Assembly (NCBI GenBank): GCA_041481445.1
Contig: JBGPBV010000131.1
Coordinates: 1 to 19,884 of the forward strand
DNA length: 19,884 bases
Direction of reading: 5' to 3'
Origin: AA29 sp041481445
Lineage (GTDB): Bacteria; Acidobacteriota; Vicinamibacteria; Fen-336
In this document: positions 13,837-19,884 of the stretch, one piece after another
How positions within the stretch are numbered: position 1 is the first letter of the stretch
How the letters are laid out: each line of letters opens with the position of its first letter
Program-made: the position numbers and the translations under genes
Notes under the pieces: model-generated
Database searches by the model: none
Told to the model about the DNA's origin: nothing
Seen by the model: only the letters and a program-made list of their open reading frames with translations

Positions 13837-16107
13837 ATGCTCGCTCGCTCGCTCTTCATCCTCCTGTGCGCGCTCAGCGCCTGGACGTCCTGGACGGGGT
13901 TGCGGGCGCGGCTGCCCGGCCTGCGCCGGCGCCGGAACGACCTGCCCACGGAGGACGTCGCCGGCCGCGCCTTTCGTGTGGTGAAGGAGGTCCTCCTCCA
14001 GACGCGGGTCATCGGGGACCGGCCGGTCGTGGGCGTCCTGCATGCGCTCGTGCTGTGGGGCTTCCTCGCCTTCGCCGCCGTCAGCGTCCGCCACCTGTGG
14101 ATCGGCCTCGCCGGCTTCGACCAGGCGACCGGCCCGGACGGCCCCTACCGGGCGTTCGTGGCCGCGTGGGCGGTGCTGGTCGCCGTCGCCATGGTCGGCC
14201 TCGCCTTCCGGCGCTTCGTCCTGCGTCCGGCCGCGCTCGGCGCGCCGTCACTCTCGTCGGCGGCAGTGGCCGCGCTCATCCTCGCCCTCATGGGGACGTA
14301 CCTCCTCGACTGGTCCGGCGTGGTCCCGCCTCCCTCCGCGCGATGGCAGGCGGTCTGGTGGGTGCATACCCTGGCCCTCCTCGCCTTCCCGCCATTGATC
14401 GTCCGCTCCAAGCACCTCCACCTGCTCCTGGCCCCGGTCGCCGTCTACGCGCGCTCGGCCACGACCAGCGCGATGCGCGCGATCGACCTCGGGGGGGAGA
14501 ATTGCGCGAAGGAGACGCCCGACCTGGGCCTCGTGGACTTCGGCCAGCTTCCCTGGAAGGACGTGCTGGACCTGAGCGCCTGCGTGGAGTGCGGGCGCTG
14601 CACGGAGGCCTGTCCGGCCCACCGGTCGGGAGGGGCGCTCAGCCCGAAGGACGTGGTCCTCGCCATGCGGGACGGCCTGGTGGCGGGCGGGGCCACGATC
14701 GCGGGCACGGCGGAGGAGGTGGCGGCGGGGACGGCCTGGGTGCGCGAGAGCGACCTCATGGAGTGCTACGCCTGCGGCGCGTGCGAGGAGGCCTGCCCGG
14801 CCGGGGTGGAGCAGGTGGGCCGGAAGATCCTCGACCTGCGCCAGGGGCTCGTGAACAACGAACGCCTGGCCGACACCCGGGCCGCCAAGACGTTCGGGCG
14901 GATGCAGAAGTCGCCGCACGACCCCTGGGGGTTCCCGAGCGACCTGCGCAACAAGTTCGTGGCCGACGCCGGCCTGACGACCTGGGCCAAGGGCGCGGAC
15001 GTCCTGTTCTGGCTCGGCTGCGGCGCCAGCTACGACTCGCACGGCCAGGAGGTCGCGGCGGCCATGGGGAAGATCCTGGACGCGGCCGGCGTGGCCTGGG
15101 GCGTCCTGGAGCAGGAGACCTGCTGCGGCGAGCCCGCGCGCCGGCTCGGCAACGAGGCCCTCTTCCAGGAGCTGTCCGGGAAGGTCGTGGAGGCCCTGGC
15201 TCGCTCGGGCGCGAAGACGCTGGTGACCGGCTGCCCGCACTGCACGGTCGCCTTCGAACGCGACTACCGGCCGCTCCCCGCCTTCGCCGCCCTCGGCATC
15301 CGGGTCGCGCACCACACGGAGTGGATCGCGGAGATGCTGCCGCACCTCCCGCTGGTGCCGGACGGCGGAAGGGTGGCCTTCCACGATCCCTGCAACCTCG
15401 CCCGCGGCCGCGGCGTCACGCGTCCTCCGCGGCGGGCGCTCGAGGCCTGCGGCGCGCGGCTGGCCGAGCCGGCGGAGGCCGGCCGCTCGACCCTGTGCTG
15501 TGGGGCGGGCGGCGGGCAGCTCTTCCTCGGGGACGAGGCGCGGCCCGCCGGCGGCACGCGCGTGAACGTCCAGCGGCTCGAGGCGCTGCTCGCGGTCGGG
15601 CCCGACACCATCGCCGTGGCCTGCCCCTACTGTCCCATCATGCTGCGCGACGCCGCCGCCGCGCGCGGCAGCGCGGTGCCCATCCTGGACGTGGCGGAGA
15701 TCGTCGCCGGACGGCTGGCGCGGTCGGAAGGAGTCGGAGCCATGAGCAAGAAGGACGTCGTGATCGGCGGGAGCGTCTACCGCCGCGTGTCGGGGGCGGG
15801 CGAGTTCGCGTACCTGGGACCGGACGGCGTGCGCTACCGCCGTCACGACAACGGTGGAGGACTGGTGGCGGAGAGCGCCCAGGTGGCCCCCACCGTCCAC
15901 GTCGGCCCCCTCAACCGCGTGTTCGGGATGGCCGAGCTGAGCGATCACGTCCGGCTGACCGGCCACGCCGAGGTCGGCGGGACGGTGCACGCCTGCGGCA
16001 GCGTCGTCTTCTGCGCCGATACCTTCGTCACGGACGGCGATTTCACGGGAGGAGGGATCGTGAAACATCCGCGGCCGACGGCCCCGGCGAGGCGGATGGC
16101 CTCCTAG
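13837..16107 (+). CDS. Membrane haem/Fe-S oxidoreductase, HdrD/GlpC-like, with C-terminal hexapeptide-repeat extension
   Basis: A 756-residue protein. Residues 1-215 are a NarI/HdrE-like membrane domain with about five TM helices and candidate haem histidines (VLHALVLW, SVRHLWIG, WWVHTLALL, SKHLHLL). Two [4Fe-4S] motifs follow: Cys249/252/255/259 and Cys310/313/316/320. Two CCG domains of the heterodisulfide reductase type come next: Cys395, CC429-430, Cys466/469, and Cys519, CC554-555, Cys596/599. Such proteins move electrons between the quinone pool and a soluble partner such as an electron-transfer flavoprotein or dehydrogenase; none is adjacent, so the partner is unknown. Residues 1-635 form a full-length family member. 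The last 121 residues, from Met636, are an unrelated beta-helix-like extension in the same frame, preceded by an internal SD. SD GGGAGG and ATG 13837 define the start. Confidence 0.88.
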   Translation: MLARSLFILLCALSAWTSWTGLRARLPGLRRRRNDLPTEDVAGRAFRVVKEVLLQTRVIGDRPVVGVLHALVLWGFLAFAAVSVRHLWIGLAGFDQATGPDGPYRAFVAAWAVLVAVAMVGLAFRRFVLRPAALGAPSLSSAAVAALILALMGTYLLDWSGVVPPPSARWQAVWWVHTLALLAFPPLIVRSKHLHLLLAPVAVYARSATTSAMRAIDLGGENCAKETPDLGLVDFGQLPWKDVLDLSACVECGRCTEACPAHRSGGALSPKDVVLAMRDGLVAGGATIAGTAEEVAAGTAWVRESDLMECYACGACEEACPAGVEQVGRKILDLRQGLVNNERLADTRAAKTFGRMQKSPHDPWGFPSDLRNKFVADAGLTTWAKGADVLFWLGCGASYDSHGQEVAAAMGKILDAAGVAWGVLEQETCCGEPARRLGNEALFQELSGKVVEALARSGAKTLVTGCPHCTVAFERDYRPLPAFAALGIRVAHHTEWIAEMLPHLPLVPDGGRVAFHDPCNLARGRGVTRPPRRALEACGARLAEPAEAGRSTLCCGAGGGQLFLGDEARPAGGTRVNVQRLEALLAVGPDTIAVACPYCPIMLRDAAAARGSAVPILDVAEIVAGRLARSEGVGAMSKKDVVIGGSVYRRVSGAGEFAYLGPDGVRYRRHDNGGGLVAESAQVAPTVHVGPLNRVFGMAELSDHVRLTGHAEVGGTVHACGSVVFCADTFVTDGDFTGGGIVKHPRPTAPARRMAS
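15742..16107 (+). CDS. Possible separately translated hexapeptide-repeat protein (in frame with the Fe-S gene)
   Basis: ATG 15742 (MSKKDVVIGGSVYRR) is preceded by GGAAGGAG (15726-15733), a near-perfect SD at 8-nt spacing, inside the larger Fe-S frame with no stop between. The 121-residue product has irregular six-residue repeats with small and hydrophobic positions (AESAQVAPTVHVG, MAELSDHVRLTGHAEVGGTV, HACGSVVFCADTFV), resembling left-handed beta-helix or YdcK-like proteins. Either an ancestral separate gene became fused by loss of the upstream stop, or both a fusion and a free short form are made. Function unknown. Confidence 0.45.
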   Translation: MSKKDVVIGGSVYRRVSGAGEFAYLGPDGVRYRRHDNGGGLVAESAQVAPTVHVGPLNRVFGMAELSDHVRLTGHAEVGGTVHACGSVVFCADTFVTDGDFTGGGIVKHPRPTAPARRMAS

Positions 16108-16135
16108 GCGGGCGACGCGAGCCGGCCGTGCCCCC

Positions 16136-16165
16136 TTGACCGCGTTCCCTCACGGGGAGTAGCGT
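16136..16165 (+). promoter_or_regulatory. Sigma-70-like promoter of the small exported protein gene
   Basis: TTGACC (16136-16141), 18-bp spacer, TAGCGT (16160-16165). The -35 is good and the -10 keeps only the key TA and final T. The expected transcript has a leader of about 35 nt containing AAGGAGG (16191-16197). Confidence 0.45.
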
Positions 16166-16205
16166 CCCGCCTCGAGACGCCCCAAGCGTCAAGGAGGCAG
16201 AACGG

Positions 16206-16808
16206 ATGCGCGCAACAGGCATTTCCACGGGCTTGATGGTCGCAGGCACGGTGATCGTGCTGGCGGTGGCGGCATGGTCGGACACGCCGAAGGCGGCCGC
16301 CCCGAAGGCGGCGGCGGCGAAGGCCGCCGCCCCCACGGACGCACAATTGATCGCCAGCGCGATGTCGGCCGCCCCCGCCAAGGTCGCGGCCGGCGCCGCC
16401 ATCGTGGCCGCCGACGCCAGCGGCGCGATGCGCACGGTGCGCCCGGGAACGAACGGTTTCACCTGCATGGCGGACAACCCGGCCACGCCGGGCCCCGATC
16501 CGATGTGCATGGACAAGAACTCGATGGACTGGGCCCACGCCTATCTGAGCCATCAGCCGCCGCCGACGGGGAAGGTGGGCTTGATGTACATGCTGGCGGG
16601 GGGGACGGATGCCAGCAACACGGATCCCTATGCCGAGAAGCCCACTACCGCCAATCACTGGATCAAGACCGGGCCCCACATCATGATCGTGGGCGCGGAC
16701 GCCGCCTTCTACGACGGCTACCCGAAGAGCCCGGACCCCGACACGTCGGTTCCCTACGTGATGTGGGCGGGGACGCCGTACCAGCACCTGATGGCGCCGG
16801 TGAAGTAG
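16206..16808 (+). CDS. Small exported protein of unknown function
   Basis: 200 residues; ATG 16206 has SD AAGGAGG with 8-nt spacing. Residues 1-25 form a signal peptide or anchor (hydrophobic LMVAGTVIVLAVAAW), followed by a low-complexity Ala/Lys/Pro linker (27-43). The mature domain has two cysteines (Cys87 in NGFTCMADNP and Cys101 in PMCMDKNSMDW), probably a disulfide in the periplasm. It also has many Met and His residues: His111, His116, His151, His158 and the Met pairs around Cys101. GTDASNTDPYAEKP, TGPHIMIVG and WAGTPYQHLMAPVK look like conserved family blocks. I recall similar unnamed secreted proteins in other bacteria but no assigned function. Metal binding is a guess from the Met/His content. 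It has its own promoter and converges on the antiporter gene. Confidence 0.75.
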   Translation: MRATGISTGLMVAGTVIVLAVAAWSDTPKAAAPKAAAAKAAAPTDAQLIASAMSAAPAKVAAGAAIVAADASGAMRTVRPGTNGFTCMADNPATPGPDPMCMDKNSMDWAHAYLSHQPPPTGKVGLMYMLAGGTDASNTDPYAEKPTTANHWIKTGPHIMIVGADAAFYDGYPKSPDPDTSVPYVMWAGTPYQHLMAPVK

Positions 16809-16890
16809 GCCGCCCCGCCGGGACAGGAAGCGCCGCCTCGCCGAGACGAGCTCAGCGGGGCGGCGCGCACTCCGCGGTGACCTCGCGGAG
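16809..16890. terminator. Tandem GC-rich hairpins between convergent genes
   Basis: GCCGCCCCG (16809-16817) pairs with CGGGGCGGC (16856-16864), a 9-bp stem enclosing smaller foldable sequence. CTCCGCG (16870-16876) pairs with CGCGGAG (16884-16890) across a 7-nt loop. They begin at the stop of the exported protein gene and lie 35 bp or more beyond the stop of the convergent antiporter gene. No T-tract is present, so a bidirectional terminator or 3'-end barrier is likely but not proven. Confidence 0.45.
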
Positions 16891-16925
16891 CTCTGAATAG
16901 GGTCCGCGGACAGGGAGCGATTCTC

Positions 16926-18920
16926 TCACCGAACGGCGGAGGCGGCGGAAAGGAGCGCTTCCGCGGCCTCCACGTGCGCGGGGTCGCCGATCAGGCCGAG
17001 CCGATCGCCGGGCTCGATCCGGAAGTCGGAGGCCGGGCTCGGGATCAGCGCGTCGGCGCGGAAGAGCGCGACCACGGACGCGCCCGTGCGCGCCCGCAGC
17101 TCGAGCTCGGCCAGCGTGCGGCGGGCGGCCGGGCCGCCCTCGGGCACGCCCACCCATGTGATCTCGAGGTTCCGCGCCGCGTCCATCAGCGCGTGCAGCG
17201 CGGCGTGCTCACCGCCGCCGGGGGCGCCGGAGGCGTAGCGCTCGCGCCGCACCACCTGCCCGTAGCGCTGGATCTCGCGCAAGGGGAAGCCCAGGTGCAG
17301 GAGGGTGTGGCGGAGCAGCTCGAGCCCCCCTTCCAGCTCGGGATGGATGACGTCGCTCGCGCCGAGCCGGGCCAGCTCGGGTATCCCGTCCACGGTCGAG
17401 GCCCGCGCCACGATGGGGAGAGAGGCGGCGATCTGCCGGGCGGCGGCGACGGCCAGACCGGCGGCGGGATCGTCCGGAATCGTCACCACGAGCGCGCGCG
17501 CCCGCTCCAGATGGGCGTGATCCAGGATGGCGGAGTTGGCGGCGTCCCCGAACAGCACGGGCACCCCGCGCCCATGCAGCTCCTCGACGGTGCCCGCGTC
17601 CGACTCCACGACCAGGCATGGAATGTCCATCCGCCGAAGCACGTCTACGATATGCCCGCCCACCCGCCCGGATCCGACGACGACGACATGGCGATTGAGT
17701 CCGTTGCTATCGCTCGAAACCGCTGTCGTCGCCGGAGTATGTGAGCCGAGCCGCCGAGCAAGAACCCGCTCGAGAAGCGGAATCAGCCGAAACAGCACAG
17801 GGTTGAGCGTGATCGAAACGAGCGCGGCCGCCAGGAGCAGCGAGTACTCGTCGGCCCGCAGCATCTTCAGGCTCACCGCCGACTGGCCCAGGATGAACGA
17901 GAACTCGCCGATCTGGCCCAGCCCCGCCGCCACCACGAGCGCCGTCCGCGCCGGTTGCCTCAGGAGGAGCGCGATGGCCAGCGAGACCAGGCCCTTGCCG
18001 GCGACGATCAGGGCGACGAGCGCGGCCACCGGGCCCGCGTGCGCGACGAGGTCCCGCGGGTTGACGAGCATCCCGACCGACACGAAGAAGAGGACGGCGA
18101 AGGCCTCCCGGAAGGGCAGGACGTCCGCGCCCACCTGGTGGCTCATCGGCGACTCCGCCACCACGACGCCGGCCAGGAACGCGCCCAGGGCCAGGGAGAC
18201 GCCGAAGAGCACGGACGCGCTGAGCGCGATCCCGAGGGAGAGGGTCAGGGCCACGAGCAGGAACAGCTCGCGCGAGCGCGTGCGCGCGATCCGGAGGAGC
18301 ACCCAGGGCACGGCGCGCGCGCCGAGCAGCAGCATCAGGGCGACGAAGGCGGCCGCCTTGAGGAGGGTGAGGCCGAGGGCGCGGAAATCGAGGCCGCCCT
18401 CCGTCGAGGCGAACGCGGGAAGGGCCAGGAGGAGGAGGACCGTGGCCAGGTCCTCGAGCACCAGCCAGCCCACGGCGATCCGGCCGTGGCGGCTGTCCAG
18501 CAGGCCGGCGTCCATGAGCGCGCGCAACAGGACGACCGTGCTCGCGATGGAGACGGCGAGTCCGAGCACGAGGCTGGCCGGGGCCGGCCAGCCGAGCCAA
18601 CGGCCGAGGCCGTAGCCGAGCGCGGTCGTGATCGCCATCTGCCCCAGCGCGCCCGGCACCGCCACCGCGCGGACCCGCCAGAGGTCGCCCAGCGAGAAGT
18701 GCAGGCCGACGCCGAACATCAAGAAGACGACGCCCAGCTCCGCGAGCTGGCCGATGGTGTCCACGTCCCCCACGTACCCGGGCGTGAACGGACCGATGGC
18801 GATGCCGGCCAGGAGGTAGCCGACCAGGGGCGGCACGTGCGCGCGCCGGGCCAGCAAGCCGCCGACGAGGGCGGCGGCCAGGGCGGCCGCGATGTTCACC
18901 AGGAGGGGGATCTCGTGCAC
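16926..18920 (-). CDS. CPA2-family cation:proton antiporter with RCK (TrkA-N/TrkA-C) domains, YbaL/KefB-like
   Basis: A 664-residue protein. Residues 1-385 are the CPA2 membrane domain of about 12 TM helices, with the family segments LVGYLLAGIAIGPFTPG, LGVVFLMFGVGLHFS, LVLEDLATV (acidic pair Glu156-Asp157 at the ion site) and ALGAFLAGVVVAES. A short linker leads to an RCK/TrkA-N Rossmann domain (408-525) with GSGRVG (416-421) and an acidic residue ending the next strand (VVES), as for NAD(H)-binding types. A TrkA-C domain (about 580-655) closes the protein. It probably exports K+ or Na+ in exchange for protons, gated by nucleotide binding. GTG 18920 is the start (SD GGAGGG, 6-nt spacing on the minus strand). 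It lies 18 bp after the SGNH hydrolase gene, so they are likely cotranscribed. Confidence 0.92.
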   Translation of the reverse strand: MHEIPLLVNIAAALAAALVGGLLARRAHVPPLVGYLLAGIAIGPFTPGYVGDVDTIGQLAELGVVFLMFGVGLHFSLGDLWRVRAVAVPGALGQMAITTALGYGLGRWLGWPAPASLVLGLAVSIASTVVLLRALMDAGLLDSRHGRIAVGWLVLEDLATVLLLLALPAFASTEGGLDFRALGLTLLKAAAFVALMLLLGARAVPWVLLRIARTRSRELFLLVALTLSLGIALSASVLFGVSLALGAFLAGVVVAESPMSHQVGADVLPFREAFAVLFFVSVGMLVNPRDLVAHAGPVAALVALIVAGKGLVSLAIALLLRQPARTALVVAAGLGQIGEFSFILGQSAVSLKMLRADEYSLLLAAALVSITLNPVLFRLIPLLERVLARRLGSHTPATTAVSSDSNGLNRHVVVVGSGRVGGHIVDVLRRMDIPCLVVESDAGTVEELHGRGVPVLFGDAANSAILDHAHLERARALVVTIPDDPAAGLAVAAARQIAASLPIVARASTVDGIPELARLGASDVIHPELEGGLELLRHTLLHLGFPLREIQRYGQVVRRERYASGAPGGGEHAALHALMDAARNLEITWVGVPEGGPAARRTLAELELRARTGASVVALFRADALIPSPASDFRIEPGDRLGLIGDPAHVEAAEALLSAASAVR

Positions 18921-18938
18921 GCGGCCCTCCGGTCCCCT

Positions 18939-19688
18939 TCAGCGGCCGGCGGCCGAAGGCGAGCCCGCCTGGCAGCCGGCGTCGGCCAGGAGGGCTCGCC
19001 GGGCCGCGTCGAGGCGCAGGCCGCCCCCCGGCACCGCCGACGGGAGCGCTGGCGCGTCCTGTGGGAACAGCGTGCACTCCACGGCCAGGGCGGCCAGCCA
19101 CGTGCCCAGGGGGCTAGGGTGATAGCCGTCGGCCTGGGTCAGCACCAGCGAGGGATCGTGCGTGGCCGCGATCGTCCAGGCGTCGCCCGCGGGCAGCAGG
19201 ATCGCGTCGGTGGCCTCGGCCGCGGCGCGGTAGGACGCGCTCACCGCCGCCGCCGTCTGCCCCGGCAGCGGCCACACCATGAGCAGGGCCGGCCGCCCGC
19301 CCGCCCGGCGGATCTCCTCCGCGAACTGCCGCGTGGAGGCGATCAGCGCAGCGCGGCTCTCGGGCAGCGTGGAGGGGCCCTGCTGGAGGGCGACGACGCT
19401 CCATCGTCCCTTGCGGATGGCGCGCAACGCGCGTCCGTCCTGCCAGTGGTCGTCGAGGCTGGCGCCGGACAGGGTCACGCCGGACGTGCGCAGGGGGTGT
19501 CCGGCGGCGGCGGCGGCCTCGGCCACGCGGGCGGGCAGGTCGTTGGCCTCGGTCAAGCTGTTGCCGACGAAGAGGACTCCGCCCTCGCCGCCGTCGCCGG
19601 GTCCCACCACCGTCACCGCCGCCGCCGCGCACGCGAAGGCGAGGGCGGCCGTGACGGGAAGGCACGCGAGGGCGAGGAGCCGGCGCAT
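18939..19688 (-). CDS. Exported SGNH/GDSL-type hydrolase
   Basis: 249 residues. The N-terminus is a signal peptide (MRRLLALACL then PVTAALAFAC); Cys20 could be a lipid site, but the lipobox is poor. SGNH block I is VLFVGNSLTEAND with nucleophile Ser44. Block V is DGYHPSPLGTW with Asp187 and His190. The intermediate Gly and Asn blocks are less clear (SGASLDDHWQDG, VVALQQGPS), resembling the divergent DUF4886-like branch. It probably hydrolyses an ester in the envelope; substrate unknown. ATG 19688 has no SD, and TATACT on the minus strand lies 7 nt upstream, suggesting a leaderless mRNA. The antiporter gene follows 18 bp downstream, with no obvious functional link. Confidence 0.8.
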   Translation of the reverse strand: MRRLLALACLPVTAALAFACAAAAVTVVGPGDGGEGGVLFVGNSLTEANDLPARVAEAAAAAGHPLRTSGVTLSGASLDDHWQDGRALRAIRKGRWSVVALQQGPSTLPESRAALIASTRQFAEEIRRAGGRPALLMVWPLPGQTAAAVSASYRAAAEATDAILLPAGDAWTIAATHDPSLVLTQADGYHPSPLGTWLAALAVECTLFPQDAPALPSAVPGGGLRLDAARRALLADAGCQAGSPSAAGR

Positions 19689-19695
19689 GTCTCGC

Positions 19696-19701
19696 AGTAT
19701 A
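19696..19701 (-). promoter_or_regulatory. -10 box implying a leaderless SGNH hydrolase transcript
   Basis: On the minus strand TATACT is followed by GCGAGAC and then the ATG at 19688. The transcription start would fall at or within 1-2 nt of the start codon. No SD is present. The -35 is weak (CGATCA at 17-bp spacing). Confidence 0.5.
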
Positions 19702-19748
19702 TGGGCTGGACCTGGCCGTGATCGGAAGGCGCCCGTGAGCGAGGCGGA

Positions 19749-19884
19749 TCAGCGCCCGGCGTAGAGGGCGAGCGACGCGCGCGTCCAGCCCTCGACGTAG
19801 CGCCAGACGAACAGGGGCAGGATGTTGCCGATCACCAGGAGCCAGATCCAGGCCGCGTCGGCCAGGGGCAGCCGGAAGGCCGGC
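19749..19884 (-). CDS. C-terminal end of a membrane protein, cut by window edge
   Basis: The last 44 codons plus TGA of a minus-strand gene are visible. They encode one hydrophobic segment (AWIWLLVIGNILPLFVWRYV), then a short basic tail ending RASLALYAGR. This is a final TM helix with a cytoplasmic tail. The family cannot be recognised from this fragment. The stop lies 60 bp upstream of the SGNH gene start. Confidence 0.6.
   Translation of the reverse strand, partial: PAFRLPLADAAWIWLLVIGNILPLFVWRYVEGWTRASLALYAGR

Noticed and set aside
14248..16068. 606-residue minus-strand open frame antisense to the Fe-S oxidoreductase
   Set aside because: The opposite strand encodes all cysteine clusters of a known family. 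The antisense frame has no motif and only GC-driven composition.
16274..16340. Coding tandem repeat as a possible minisatellite
   Set aside because: It encodes a low-complexity Ala/Lys/Pro linker in the exported protein; the irregular units are explained by composition.
1..19884. CRISPR array, tRNA, rRNA, riboswitch or complete IS element
   Set aside because: No regularly spaced repeats, cloverleaf, rRNA core or known riboswitch consensus was noticed on either strand. Only a transposase fragment appears, at the left edge.

Overview
The window is a GC-rich bacterial chromosome segment, most likely from an Acidobacteriota (Acidobacteria) genome. Two gene families point there. One is the 823-residue ADOP permease (Acidobacterial duplicated orphan permease) at 3341-5812. 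The other is the exported VWFA-related Acidobacterial-type protein at 6121-7128. Coding density is high and non-ATG starts are common (GTG, TTG and one probable CTG). No rRNA, tRNA, CRISPR array or complete mobile element was recognised.

Region 1 (1-1690) is a scarred accessory patch. The first codons of an IS5-type transposase run off the left edge. Next is the C-terminal part of a tail-fibre-like protein with an S74 intramolecular chaperone domain, abutting the N-terminal two thirds of an HNH-endonuclease-type gene. The two meet out of frame near position 772, so both genes are broken there. Several small inverted repeats lie between this patch and the next gene.

Region 2 (1687-8822) holds two minus-strand genes, an acetolactate-synthase-like TPP enzyme downstream of the ADOP permease. 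Facing away from them on the plus strand are an exported VWA protein and an exported TPR protein. A GATAT-repeat AT-rich block sits in the divergent gap. The TPR gene has its ribosome binding site inside a perfect short hairpin.

Region 3 (8781-10432, minus) is a msrP-msrQ operon: a Tat-exported molybdopterin methionine sulfoxide reductase and its haem membrane partner, for repair of oxidised proteins in the cell envelope.

Region 4 (10539-13693, plus) is a tightly overlapping run: an FHA protein with a degenerate J-like C-terminus, an in-frame-deleted nitrilase remnant, homoserine kinase (thrB) and threonine synthase (thrC). The thrB and thrC starts are CTG and TTG, each overlapping the preceding TGA in the same TGAGCGCC octamer. 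Translation of the threonine genes is therefore probably coupled.

Region 5 (13837-16808, plus) has a membrane-anchored haem/iron-sulfur oxidoreductase of the HdrD/GlpC type with an unusual C-terminal hexapeptide-repeat extension, then a small exported protein of unknown function. Region 6 (16926-19884, minus) has a CPA2 cation:proton antiporter with RCK domains, an exported SGNH-type hydrolase, and the end of a membrane protein cut by the right edge. Nothing here is a recognisable defence or biosynthetic system. The most unusual points are the FHA/J-like protein, the nitrilase remnant feeding a CTG-started thrB, the Fe-S/hexapeptide fusion, and the HNH/S74 junction.
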